Positions 17,323 through 25,502 of a stretch of 64,000 nucleotides of DNA are shown piece by piece; within the stretch, counting starts at the first letter, position 1, and the number at the start of each line of letters is the position of its first letter. The DNA comes from an uncultured Pirellula sp. Its GTDB lineage: Bacteria; Planctomycetota; Planctomycetia; Pirellulales; Pirellulaceae. Below the pieces are notes generated by a model, which saw only the letters and a list, made by a program, of their open reading frames with translations, was not told the origin of the DNA and made no database searches. Where the stretch lies: contig CAITIE010000051.1 in NCBI GenBank assembly GCA_903892355.1, positions 1-64,000 on the forward strand, read 5' to 3'. Both the position numbers and the translations under genes were made by a program.

Positions 17323-18741
17323 ATGCAGTCCGCGTCCGGAACCGATCCATCTCTAGCAAAACCAATATCCAAACGATTGCATGAGGATTGGTTGGTAGTC
17401 GGCATTGGTGCCATAGCTCTCCTGGTAGCAACCTTCTTCGTCTCGGCCAAGCCTGCCAATGCTGTTGGGGGCAAACCGGAAATCGTCAACACAGCAAAAG
17501 GAACCATTGCGAAGCTGGAATCATGGAAAGATGCACCCGGCAAAGCGTTTTTCACCAAGCCCAAAAAAGGGGAACCACAGTTTCTCGGAGGCGCACTGCT
17601 CATCACTTTCGCCGTTATCGGCACCCTCCTAATGCCCGTCGCTTATGCTCGAGGCATATCCCCTGGTTCGTTTATGGTAGGGTACCTCGTTTTGTTCTTG
17701 CTGGCGATTTTTGCTTTTTTGATGTCCACCCAAGAGGTAGTCAAGCAATACAATTTTGAGTACGTGCTGTGGGCCCTCTTGTTAGGGCTGACTATCAGCA
17801 ACACGATCGGTACGCCAGACTTTCTCAAGCCGATGGTGATCGGTGACACGTTCATCAAACTAGGACTCGTGCTTTTCGGTGCCGAGGTGTTGTTTGGAAA
17901 GCTGGTGGCATTGGGAGTCCCAGGTGTTTTCACGTCATGGGTCGTAACCCCGATCGTCCTGATCACCACGTACTGGTTTGGTCAACGGATTTTAAAAATC
18001 GAATCCCCAAGTTTGAATATGGTGATTTCGGCGGACATGTCCGTGTGCGGCGTATCGGCTGCAATCGCCACCGGCGCTGCTTGCCGAGCAAAACGAGAGG
18101 AAGTCTCCTACGCGATTGGAGTCTCCCTACTTTTTACCGCGGTCATGATGATCGTTCAGCCCTACATCGTTCTCAAAACGGGAATGGATCCAATTGTTGG
18201 TGCTGCTTGGATTGGTGGAACCATCGATTCCACCGGCGCGGTCGCTGCGGCAGGCGCCGTGCTCGGCGACGATGCCGCCACCGTCGCGAACACCGTAAAA
18301 ATGATCCAAAACGTTCTGATCGGCGTTATCGCATTTGGCGTAGCAACCTACTGGTCAACACGCTATCGCGAATCAGGAGATACCAACAGCGTTGGAATAT
18401 CGGAAATCTGGACGAGGTTCCCGAAATTTGTGATCGGATTTATCGGTGCTTCACTCGCTTTCTCATTCTTGCCTTCCTGGATCGGTTGGGATAGCAACAT
18501 CGCGGAAGTCGTATCGAAAGAGATTACATCCCAAGTACGGATTTGGTTGTTTTGTCTCGCCTTTGTCGCGTTCGGACTCGAAACCAATTTTCGAGAACTT
18601 TGGAAATACCTCTGCGTCGGAAAACCACTCTTGCTGTACATCATCGGTCAAGCGTGGAGCATGATCCTTTCGTTGGCGATGGCCACCTTGATGTTCGGTG
18701 TGCTGTACGCCGATAAAGTGAAATCGATCCTTGCGAAATAG
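17323..18741 (+). CDS. YeiH/UPF0324-family putative sulfate or anion exporter
   Basis: A 472-residue polytopic protein. After a first span and a charged extracytoplasmic stretch (about residues 40-85), there are roughly ten more hydrophobic segments. The family signatures are present: LGLTISNTIGTP, TFIKLGLVLFGAEVLFGKLVALG, SADMSVCGVSAAIATGAACRAK, GAAWIGGTIDSTGAVAAAG, and VAFGLETNFRELW near the C-terminus. Members are annotated as putative sulfate exporters and are often linked to sulfur or taurine metabolism; substrate evidence is limited. GAGGGA precedes the ATG. It is followed 15 bp later by a small membrane protein gene. Longer than typical YeiH (~350) because of the extra N-terminal span and loop. 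Confidence 0.88.
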   Translation: MQSASGTDPSLAKPISKRLHEDWLVVGIGAIALLVATFFVSAKPANAVGGKPEIVNTAKGTIAKLESWKDAPGKAFFTKPKKGEPQFLGGALLITFAVIGTLLMPVAYARGISPGSFMVGYLVLFLLAIFAFLMSTQEVVKQYNFEYVLWALLLGLTISNTIGTPDFLKPMVIGDTFIKLGLVLFGAEVLFGKLVALGVPGVFTSWVVTPIVLITTYWFGQRILKIESPSLNMVISADMSVCGVSAAIATGAACRAKREEVSYAIGVSLLFTAVMMIVQPYIVLKTGMDPIVGAAWIGGTIDSTGAVAAAGAVLGDDAATVANTVKMIQNVLIGVIAFGVATYWSTRYRESGDTNSVGISEIWTRFPKFVIGFIGASLAFSFLPSWIGWDSNIAEVVSKEITSQVRIWLFCLAFVAFGLETNFRELWKYLCVGKPLLLYIIGQAWSMILSLAMATLMFGVLYADKVKSILAK

Positions 18742-18756
18742 AAACCGAGTCGCGCA

Positions 18757-18954
18757 GTGAAAGCAGCACATCCACACAATCAACGAGGGATCTGGGCAAT
18801 GCTCGGGATGATAGTGGCGATCGTGACTATCTGGATGGTGGTACTCCCTGCAGCAGCCAAACTTCCGACGGTCCAAAACCACCTCGAATTCCTCGAATCA
18901 CACCGCATCAATGCAGCCGCGATGTTTTATACCGAGCTGGAGCCTAGGGACTAG
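18757..18954 (+). CDS. Small single-span membrane protein
   Basis: 65 residues from a GTG codon, 15 bp after the exporter stop. It has one hydrophobic segment (MLGMIVAIVTIWMVVLPAAAKL, about residues 15-36) and a short soluble tail (LEFLESHRINAAAMFYTELEP). Its closeness suggests cotranscription and perhaps an accessory role to the exporter. No family recognised; it could be a spurious frame. Confidence 0.5.
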   Translation: MKAAHPHNQRGIWAMLGMIVAIVTIWMVVLPAAAKLPTVQNHLEFLESHRINAAAMFYTELEPRD

Positions 18955-19044
18955 TTCTCAACAACAGGCTCCCGCTGATCCAGATCGAATCGCAGATCGA
19001 GTTCACTGGCTCACGGGACTTGGCTCGATACCATCAGCCAATGC

Positions 19045-21315
19045 TTATTGGCCCATCGGGCGAGAAAAATACTGTCTCGCTACTTCGTGATACGGCAATC
19101 CTTGCCAACTTGCTGCAAGTTCTCGTGCAATTAATCCATCGACCAGCGGCTTGCGCTCATAGACTGCGGACAAACATTCCTCGACCAATCTCGCAGAGGA
19201 ATCTTTTCGAACAACGAGAAGCGCTGCTGTCGCGATCATCATCGTCGGTTCTTGGATCATGCCTCGGTATGCTCCCACCTTGAGCTCCAGCAATCGAAAC
19301 ATAGGTTCGGTCAATGTCAGTGAGGCGGCATCGCGGATTGAGAGCAATCGGTACTTACCCTCCGAAAGTAGCTCCACCATGCCCGACTGCTCAGGTTTGA
19401 CCATCGCGACCAATACATTCAGAGGCTGCCGGAGTGATGATTGAGTCCAGTCGCCATCGACGATTTCAAAATCCACTTCGGACAAATTGAAATGCTTCAG
19501 CAATCGCAGAGCGGCTTGTCGAGTTCCAGACTCCTTATTCCCCAGCACAATCCTCTTTCCTGCCAAATCCTCGATCCGTTCGATCCCCAATTCGACGGGT
19601 ACGAGAATATGAATCGCTTCAAAAAACAAAGGCGCCACGACAGCGACTTGATCCGATCGTATGGTGGACTCTTGCATCAGAGCAACATCCGCGTGCGATT
19701 CAAGCAGTTGGCGAAGATTCTCGATCGATCCACCGGTGGATATCACCGACGGAGGGCGACCACTCCCGGTCTTCATGCGATCGGAGAGTTTGCCTGCAAT
19801 ATCATAGTACATGCCTCCGGGAGCTCCCGACGCGATCGTGATTCTGCCTGGCAGCCGCTTATCGTCAATCCAGCGAAGGATCGAAGTGCCGAACAAAATC
19901 GCACCGAGCATGAGCGCGGCCATTGCGATGAAAGCACGCTGGGCCCAACGCTGCGAGGCAGACGGGTCGACTTGTCGCCCACCGGTCAAAGCAGCGACGA
20001 TCGGAATGTTTGAAAACCAGAAACGAAACCGACGAGGCCACGATGGCGGTCGAGCTTGAATCGGATGTCCGTTGTAAAAACGATCCAGATCCTGGGCAAG
20101 ATCCGCAGCTGTCGCATACCGAAGGCTCGGCGACTTCTCGAGGCACTTGCTTACGATTGTTTCTAAATCCACGTGGGTATTTGGCTGCAACTGCCGGACA
20201 CTTGGAGCAGGCTTGTGCATCACTTGCATCATCGTCTGCAAAACCGATGCCGCCTGAAATGGAGGTTTTCCCGTCAACAGCGCAAAAAGAATCGCTCCCA
20301 TCGCATACACGTCGGTCGCGACCCCTTGGTCCTCGCTTTTCCCAGCAGCTTGTTCCGGAGACATGTAACTTGGCGTACCCAAAGTAGCGCCTGTTGCCGT
20401 CAAGCCTTCGTCGCCACCCATTTGTTTAGCGAGTCCAAAGTCGGTAAGGTACACCTCATCTTCTTCATCTAGCAACACATTGGCTGGCTTCAAATCACGG
20501 TGCACGACCTCGTGCTCATGCGCGTAGTCGATTGCTCTCGCTACATCGCGAACATAGCGGACAGCGCGTTTGGGATCGATTGGACCGTTCGACACGATCT
20601 TGGCAAGATCCGTACCGGGAATGTAGTCCATTGAGAAAAAGTGGTGACCATCGCTTTCACCGCAGTGGTACACGGTGACGATATTCGGATGATCGAGCTT
20701 TGCAACACTACGGGCTTCACTGTAAAACCTCGCAACCTCTTCATCCGATGCCAGCGCCCCAGATCGAATCATCTTGATCGCCACCCGCCGATTGAGCTGC
20801 ACTTGGTTGGCCAAATAGACGACCCCCATTCCGCCTCGCCCCAGAACTCGTTCCAGCAGGTATTCGCCAAACCGACACGGAAGGGACGCTTGCGTGCTAT
20901 CGAGCGACGGGACATCGGACAAGCTAAAATCGGTGTCACTGGAGAGTGGAGCATCGACGAACGAGAACACCGCGCGTTTTTTCTCAAAATCCTCACCTTG
21001 AATTTTCAAATCCAAGGTGATGGCATTTGGATCATAGTTCGAGTGCGACTCTTCGCTCTCAGGGGATGACTCAGCGACTGGACTAGCGGCTGATTTCGTT
21101 TCCGCTTCGACTGATCCACCGTGAAACGTAGGCCCAGCCATGGTTTCAATCCAATCGGCGGCCGCGAGCAACTCTTGCAATCGATCCGCATACTCCGGGT
21201 GCTCGCGAAGGAAGCTCTCACGATCCACCAATTCACCGCGATCATGCCGTTTCAAGAAATCCAACAGAACCTGATCCAGTTCCAAGTCACCTTGGTCTTC
21301 GTGATTTTCACGCAT
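19045..21315 (-). CDS. Receptor-like Ser/Thr protein kinase fused to a TAXI-type solute-binding domain
   Basis: About 756 residues from the ATG at 21315 (GAGGGA 11 nt upstream; a GTG at 21363 is possible but its AGGAGG is only 1 nt away). The N-terminal 40 residues (LDFLKRHDRGELVDRESFL) are common in planctomycete kinases. The kinase domain starts at about 150 with VLGRGGMGVVY, VAIKMIR, HRDLKPANVLL, TDFGLAK and GTPSYMSPEQAAG. A single span (AFIAMAALMLGAILFGTSI) near residue 480 precedes an extracytoplasmic domain: ITIASGAPGGMYYDIAGKL, SVISTGGSIENLRQL, ADVALMQ and AGKRIVLGNKESGTRQAALRLL, the pattern of TAXI (TRAP-associated) solute receptors. I infer a sensor that binds a small molecule outside and signals by phosphorylation inside. 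Stand-alone gene. Confidence 0.9.
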   Translation of the reverse strand: MRENHEDQGDLELDQVLLDFLKRHDRGELVDRESFLREHPEYADRLQELLAAADWIETMAGPTFHGGSVEAETKSAASPVAESSPESEESHSNYDPNAITLDLKIQGEDFEKKRAVFSFVDAPLSSDTDFSLSDVPSLDSTQASLPCRFGEYLLERVLGRGGMGVVYLANQVQLNRRVAIKMIRSGALASDEEVARFYSEARSVAKLDHPNIVTVYHCGESDGHHFFSMDYIPGTDLAKIVSNGPIDPKRAVRYVRDVARAIDYAHEHEVVHRDLKPANVLLDEEDEVYLTDFGLAKQMGGDEGLTATGATLGTPSYMSPEQAAGKSEDQGVATDVYAMGAILFALLTGKPPFQAASVLQTMMQVMHKPAPSVRQLQPNTHVDLETIVSKCLEKSPSLRYATAADLAQDLDRFYNGHPIQARPPSWPRRFRFWFSNIPIVAALTGGRQVDPSASQRWAQRAFIAMAALMLGAILFGTSILRWIDDKRLPGRITIASGAPGGMYYDIAGKLSDRMKTGSGRPPSVISTGGSIENLRQLLESHADVALMQESTIRSDQVAVVAPLFFEAIHILVPVELGIERIEDLAGKRIVLGNKESGTRQAALRLLKHFNLSEVDFEIVDGDWTQSSLRQPLNVLVAMVKPEQSGMVELLSEGKYRLLSIRDAASLTLTEPMFRLLELKVGAYRGMIQEPTMMIATAALLVVRKDSSARLVEECLSAVYERKPLVDGLIARELAASWQGLPYHEVARQYFSRPMGQ

Positions 21316-21647
21316 ACTCGCGAATCCCTCAACTGCCTCGTGCCGACACCACAGGTTCTCCACGCCTCCTAACGCTCGAATGTCTCGGCGTTCAATTTAC
21401 CTTGCACCGCTTCTGGCCAGACTAATACCCATCCTCAGACTGGACGGAATTGTTCATAGGCGAAATTCGGGCGACCGTCATTGTACGTCCAACACCATCG
21501 ACCACCTAGCCACCTGCTAGCCCAGGGAATTTCTCTCCGTGCCGTATTCCCCTGAAAAAACAGAGTCACCCCTCAAAAAAAACAGGTTGCCATTTGATTT
21601 GCCCGAACAAGACACTTCCATCACAGGTTACGAATCGCGTAACAGGG
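21316..21647. other. Intergenic region between kinase and UvrA-like genes
   Basis: 332 bp on the promoter side of the kinase gene and downstream of the UvrA-like gene. It contains a run of eight A at about 21576 and a 14-bp direct repeat (21626-21639 and 21646-21659, period 20 bp; GGTTACGAATCGCG). No convincing hairpin terminator or gene is visible. Confidence 0.5.
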
Positions 21648-21659
21648 TTACGAATCGCG
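21626..21659. repeat. 14-bp direct repeat spanning the UvrA-like stop codon
   Basis: GGTTACGAATCGCG at 21626-21639 and 21646-21659 (20-bp period). The second copy includes the TAA stop of the UvrA-like gene, so the C-terminal Arg-Asp-Ser and stop are in repeat sequence; the duplication may have set the present gene end. Confidence 0.85.
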
Positions 21660-24491
21660 AAAGACCGTCGCGGTCACCGAAGTCGCATGCGTCAAAAAAT
21701 CATCCCGTGCACCTTCGCCAACAATTTCTCCTCCTTTTTCACCGGACAGAGGGCCTACTTCGATCAAATAGTCCGAGGCCCGAATCATCTGCTCATTGTG
21801 TTCGATGACCAAAACCGAATTTCCTTGATCGATCAATACATCGATGCAATCAAGTAACCGTTCAACATCGGCGAAATGCAAGCCAGTCGTAGGCTCATCC
21901 ATAACAATTAATCTTCGACTCTGCTCTTCGAGGTGCGATGCTAGTTTCAATCGCATCGACTCTCCTGCGGAAAGCGAGGATACGCTTTGGCCCAAGGGCA
22001 AGTAACCCAATCCTATGTCCACCAAAGGTTGCAGCTTCTTTTGCAATTTGCGTTCGCCGCGAAAGAACTCGATCGCATCAACCACACTTAAGTTGAGAAC
22101 TTCAGAGATATCAAGATCGCGATAACGCACGTCCAGAACGCGAGGCGTGAATCGCTTGCCATTGCACTCCGAACAAACCAACCGAACATCTGCCATGAAC
22201 TGCATATCGACAGATGTAAACCCTAGTCCCTCGCAAACAGTACAACGTCCCGCCGAACTGTTAAAGCTGAAATGACTTTCAGTCAACCCCGCCGCTTTCG
22301 CATCGGCCGATGATGCAAATGCAATCCTTATTTCGTCCATCGCTTTGACGTATGTTGCAGGCGTCGAACGAATCGACTTTGCGATGGGAGATTGATCGAT
22401 GGCAACGCATCCGCGAACATGCTCCTCGCCGATGAGCCGATCAAAGGGTAACGCGTGCTCAGACGATTCCCCCTTGGATGCCCCAATCGCAGGTACCAAT
22501 GTATCCAATACGAGAGAACTCTTCCCACTTCCGCTGACGCCGACGATGGTGCAAAGGCACCCCAGCGGGATCTTGAGATCAACATTCTTTAAATTCCTTC
22601 CTCTCGCACCGCGAAGTTCCAGCACTCGCTTACCAATCTCGCGTGGTACACGGCTAGAGCCCTTCGACGACAAGTATTTCGCCGTTAGGGTTTTACTCTT
22701 ACGAAAGTCAGAAGCCTTGCCTGAAAAACAAACCTTGCCACCACGAGCACCAGCCCCAGGCCCAATCTCGAGAACGTGGTCTGCTTGAAAAAGCAGATAT
22801 GGCTCATGCTCGATCAAGACAACAGTGTTTCCGCGCTCCACAAGCTTCTGTACTGCCGAAGCAACCCGTACCGTATCACTAGGATGTAGTCCTACGGTTG
22901 GTTCATCGAGTACATAGAGCATGTCGACTAGGTCTGATCCTAGCAGGGTCGTAAGATTCACGCGTTGCGATTCTCCTCCGCTCAACGTGTGCATAGTCCG
23001 ACCAAGAGTTAAATATCCCAACCCAACCGAAATGAGATAATCCAATCGCGATGCAACTTGTTTCAATACAGTCTCCATTGCCCTAATATCTGCACCGATT
23101 GGAAGATGCTCGGAGCTTTCCTGTAATTCCCTAAGTATCGTCCGTAAATCATCGATGGTCTGCTCTGTGATTTGCGAAAAACTCATCCCTCGGAAACGAT
23201 ACGCCAAAGCTCCTGGGGATAAACGCTGACCTTTGCACAGTGGACATACCGAATACGATTTCCAGCGAGCAAGAAATGCTCGGATATGCATCTTGTACTT
23301 TTTCCGCTCGAGCCACGCGAAAAAACCATCTAACCCTCCAAAACTTTTCGCTGGAACTCCGTGCTGAATTAGATCCCAATGCTTGGACGAAAGCTTTGCC
23401 ACAGGCATATCGAGAGGTATTCGATATTCAGCCGCTATCGCCATCAATTCATGGAGCTCGTGCTCATAGGATGGGGTTCTCCAAGGTGCAATTGCTCCAT
23501 CGCGTAACGTGAGATTGCGATCAGGAACTATTTTTTCAAGATCGAGATCGGAGACTTCTCCGAAACCGGTGCATTGAGAACATGCTCCGATGGGACTGTT
23601 GAAGCTGAATAACCGCGGTTCAGACTCTGGGCATTCCTCGCCGCAATCCGCGCACCGTAATTTCTTGGTAAATATATGCTCGTCGTACTCTTGTCCGGAG
23701 ACAATTCTCGATCGAACATTGAGACCCAAGCCTTTGGCGGATTGGCTCTCTCCGTTAGATTTCGCCACCAAGACGATCACATTACGATCCGCCCGCTCAA
23801 ACGCGAGCTCAAGCGATTGCAGGGTGGATTGAGACAATGGGCTTCCGTCGATTCGAAACCGATCGATCACCACAATACCAGCCCCCATTGCGGGCACCTT
23901 CTTCGCAACAGCTCCAAGATCTTCCGACAATTCCACCAAATCATCGGTGAGGATCACGCGGATAAAACCAGACGACTGCAAGTCATACAGTTGCTGTGAC
24001 AAGTCCGCCTTGGTTGCCCAGTCGAACTCAAATCCTAGCATCGCTCTTCCGTCACCCAAGGACGACATCCTCCTGGCCAACGAGGAAGGTGAGTGCTTTA
24101 GGATCGGTTTACTACAGGTCGAACAGAACGGACTAGCAACGTGCGAAAAAAGGATTCGCAATGGCTCTAAAACCTCACTAGCTGTCCCCACAGTACTGCG
24201 ATTGTTGCGACTGCGATCCCCTCGCGTCACCGCTAATGAAGGTGGAAGATTGTCGAGCGAATCAAATCGAGGTTTATCGATACGAGCCAAAAACTGACGC
24301 GTATATGCCGAGAAACTCTCGATATAGCGACGCTGGCCCTCTGCGTACAACGTATCGAGGGCCAGCGAAGTCTTACCGCTCCCGCTAACGCCACAGACAA
24401 CCGTCAATCGACGGAGAGGAATGTCCACATCGATGCTTTGCAGATTGTGCTCCGCGGCACCGCGCAATTCGATACAACGCACAGTTTTCAT
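21648..24491 (-). CDS. UvrA paralogue with degenerate second ATPase signature
   Basis: About 947 residues from the ATG at 24491 (a TTG at 24515 is less likely). First ATPase half: GVSGSGKTSLALDTLYAEGQRRYIESFS, RSTVGTASEV, a zinc motif pair near CADCGEECPESEPRLFSFNSP-type sequence, and HTLSGGESQRVNL with LYVLDEPTVGLH. Second half: GVSGSGKSSLVLDTLVPA, CTVCEGLGF...CSECNGKRF, and a changed signature SSLSAGESMRLKL before MDEPTTGLHFADV. UvrA recognises DNA damage as an ATP-dependent dimer and loads UvrB. The residues that should form the UvrB-binding domain (about 120-240) are present in length but highly diverged. It is therefore probably not the housekeeping uvrA; a resistance-type or specialised role is possible. 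It precedes a small membrane protein gene on the same strand. Confidence 0.85.
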   Translation of the reverse strand: MKTVRCIELRGAAEHNLQSIDVDIPLRRLTVVCGVSGSGKTSLALDTLYAEGQRRYIESFSAYTRQFLARIDKPRFDSLDNLPPSLAVTRGDRSRNNRSTVGTASEVLEPLRILFSHVASPFCSTCSKPILKHSPSSLARRMSSLGDGRAMLGFEFDWATKADLSQQLYDLQSSGFIRVILTDDLVELSEDLGAVAKKVPAMGAGIVVIDRFRIDGSPLSQSTLQSLELAFERADRNVIVLVAKSNGESQSAKGLGLNVRSRIVSGQEYDEHIFTKKLRCADCGEECPESEPRLFSFNSPIGACSQCTGFGEVSDLDLEKIVPDRNLTLRDGAIAPWRTPSYEHELHELMAIAAEYRIPLDMPVAKLSSKHWDLIQHGVPAKSFGGLDGFFAWLERKKYKMHIRAFLARWKSYSVCPLCKGQRLSPGALAYRFRGMSFSQITEQTIDDLRTILRELQESSEHLPIGADIRAMETVLKQVASRLDYLISVGLGYLTLGRTMHTLSGGESQRVNLTTLLGSDLVDMLYVLDEPTVGLHPSDTVRVASAVQKLVERGNTVVLIEHEPYLLFQADHVLEIGPGAGARGGKVCFSGKASDFRKSKTLTAKYLSSKGSSRVPREIGKRVLELRGARGRNLKNVDLKIPLGCLCTIVGVSGSGKSSLVLDTLVPAIGASKGESSEHALPFDRLIGEEHVRGCVAIDQSPIAKSIRSTPATYVKAMDEIRIAFASSADAKAAGLTESHFSFNSSAGRCTVCEGLGFTSVDMQFMADVRLVCSECNGKRFTPRVLDVRYRDLDISEVLNLSVVDAIEFFRGERKLQKKLQPLVDIGLGYLPLGQSVSSLSAGESMRLKLASHLEEQSRRLIVMDEPTTGLHFADVERLLDCIDVLIDQGNSVLVIEHNEQMIRASDYLIEVGPLSGEKGGEIVGEGARDDFLTHATSVTATVFRDS

Positions 24492-24501
24492 GCCACCATT
24501 A

Positions 24502-24515
24502 TTGCATGAATGCAA
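24502..24515. promoter_or_regulatory. 14-bp palindrome in front of the UvrA-like gene
   Basis: TTGCATGAATGCAA reads the same on both strands except for the central two bases (arms TTGCAT and ATGCAA). It ends 11 bp before the ATG at 24491, a position where a repressor would block the promoter or translation start. No known operator is matched. Confidence 0.35.
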
Positions 24516-24591
24516 ATTTCAGCATCGGCAAGTTCACGCAGAGAGGCTCGCAAAGCCCCACCTCATCCAACAACAAGGCAGGCGCCCACGA

Positions 24592-25056
24592 CTACAGGGA
24601 GGACTGCATCAAGTAGCGAATCAATGCAACCAGCCACCCCATCCCCAAAAGTGCGACACTAACCCAAGCAGCCCAAATCCAAAATTTGGTAGCCCCAGAA
24701 GATTTCTCTGGACTCGCTTCGAACGCGGACAATTGAACAATCCATCGCTCCCGTTCGCTCGCATCCTCGAACAACCCGGACTGGACCGGCTCAAGCAACC
24801 CGAACTGAATGGAAAACTCCATCAAGCCAAAGATTAATTGTCGTCGCCCACTATCAGAAACACCCATCGCCTCGAAGCACCAAATTTGCTTCCCAAAAGC
24901 CAACTCATCCTCTTCCTGAAAAAAAACAGGTCGAAGATTTTCAATACGGGATCGCTCAGGACAAAATTCTCTGCGAGCCACAGCGCGTAACGCATGCTCA
25001 GCAACTGCTTGCCAAATCTGCCTCGAGAAATGAACTGGATCTGCTTCAGGTGTCAC
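24592..25056 (-). CDS. Hypothetical membrane-anchored protein
   Basis: A 154-residue protein with a soluble, Glu/Arg-rich N-terminal part (FSRQIWQAVAEHALRAV, RPVFFQEEDELAFGKQIW, FSIQFGLLEPVQ) and one C-terminal hydrophobic helix (FWIWAAWVSVALLGMGWLVALIRYL, about residues 124-148). This tail-anchored layout suggests a cytoplasmic domain held at the membrane. It lies about 100 bp upstream of the UvrA-like gene on the same strand, and could be its operon partner. No family recognised. Confidence 0.6.
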   Translation of the reverse strand: MTPEADPVHFSRQIWQAVAEHALRAVARREFCPERSRIENLRPVFFQEEDELAFGKQIWCFEAMGVSDSGRRQLIFGLMEFSIQFGLLEPVQSGLFEDASERERWIVQLSAFEASPEKSSGATKFWIWAAWVSVALLGMGWLVALIRYLMQSSL

Positions 25057-25502
25057 GATTCGATTCCTTCGTCGGACTCTAATGCCTCATCCGCTACCGC
25101 CCGTTGTCAATCAACCGGACCAAACAGCAGGTACTCCTCGATGTGTGGCGGATCGCTGAAACGATTGTAAACCTTTGAAAAGCCCTACGTCAGCTTCAGA
25201 TCTTCCCTTTTCGGACAATTTTCCGAAAATCAGCGGTTTTGCGAGTCCTTTTTACTCACACCCTGAAAACCGCCAAAAAACCAACTTAGTAACCAGTATT
25301 GCTACCAACTCCTCGATACGATTGTCGATGCAGTCGCGTTGATCGGATCCGTCGCGGACCTCGATGGATTGCTCGATGGATTATCAGAGTGCCGGGTCTC
25401 AACAGCACACAGGGTCTCAACAGCACACAGGGTCTTAATAGCACCCGGGGATTTGCAGCAAGCGGTGATTGGGCGGCACCCAGGAAAGGAACGTCAACAT
25501 TG
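25057..25502. other. Upstream region of the histidine kinase with triple 18-bp repeat
   Basis: 446 bp between the divergent 24592-25056 gene and the histidine kinase start. It holds three head-to-tail 18-bp units (25394-25447) in an open frame that continues into the kinase, and AGGAAAGGA at 25482-25490. The latter fits a ribosome binding site for a TTG at 25500 or GTG at 25503. If translation started at the ATG at 25299 the repeats would add an unstructured GLNSTQ region; I favour the later start. Confidence 0.5.
25394..25447. repeat. Three tandem 18-bp units upstream of the kinase
   Basis: GGGTCTCAACAGCACACA at 25394-25411 and 25412-25429 are identical; a third copy with four changes is at 25430-25447. 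Confidence 0.9.

Noticed and set aside
25299-25502. N-terminal extension of the histidine kinase with GLNSTQ repeats
   Set aside because: The ribosome binding site AGGAAAGGA is directly before the later GTG/TTG, and the membrane spans start right after it. The repeats may still be translated, so this is not certain.
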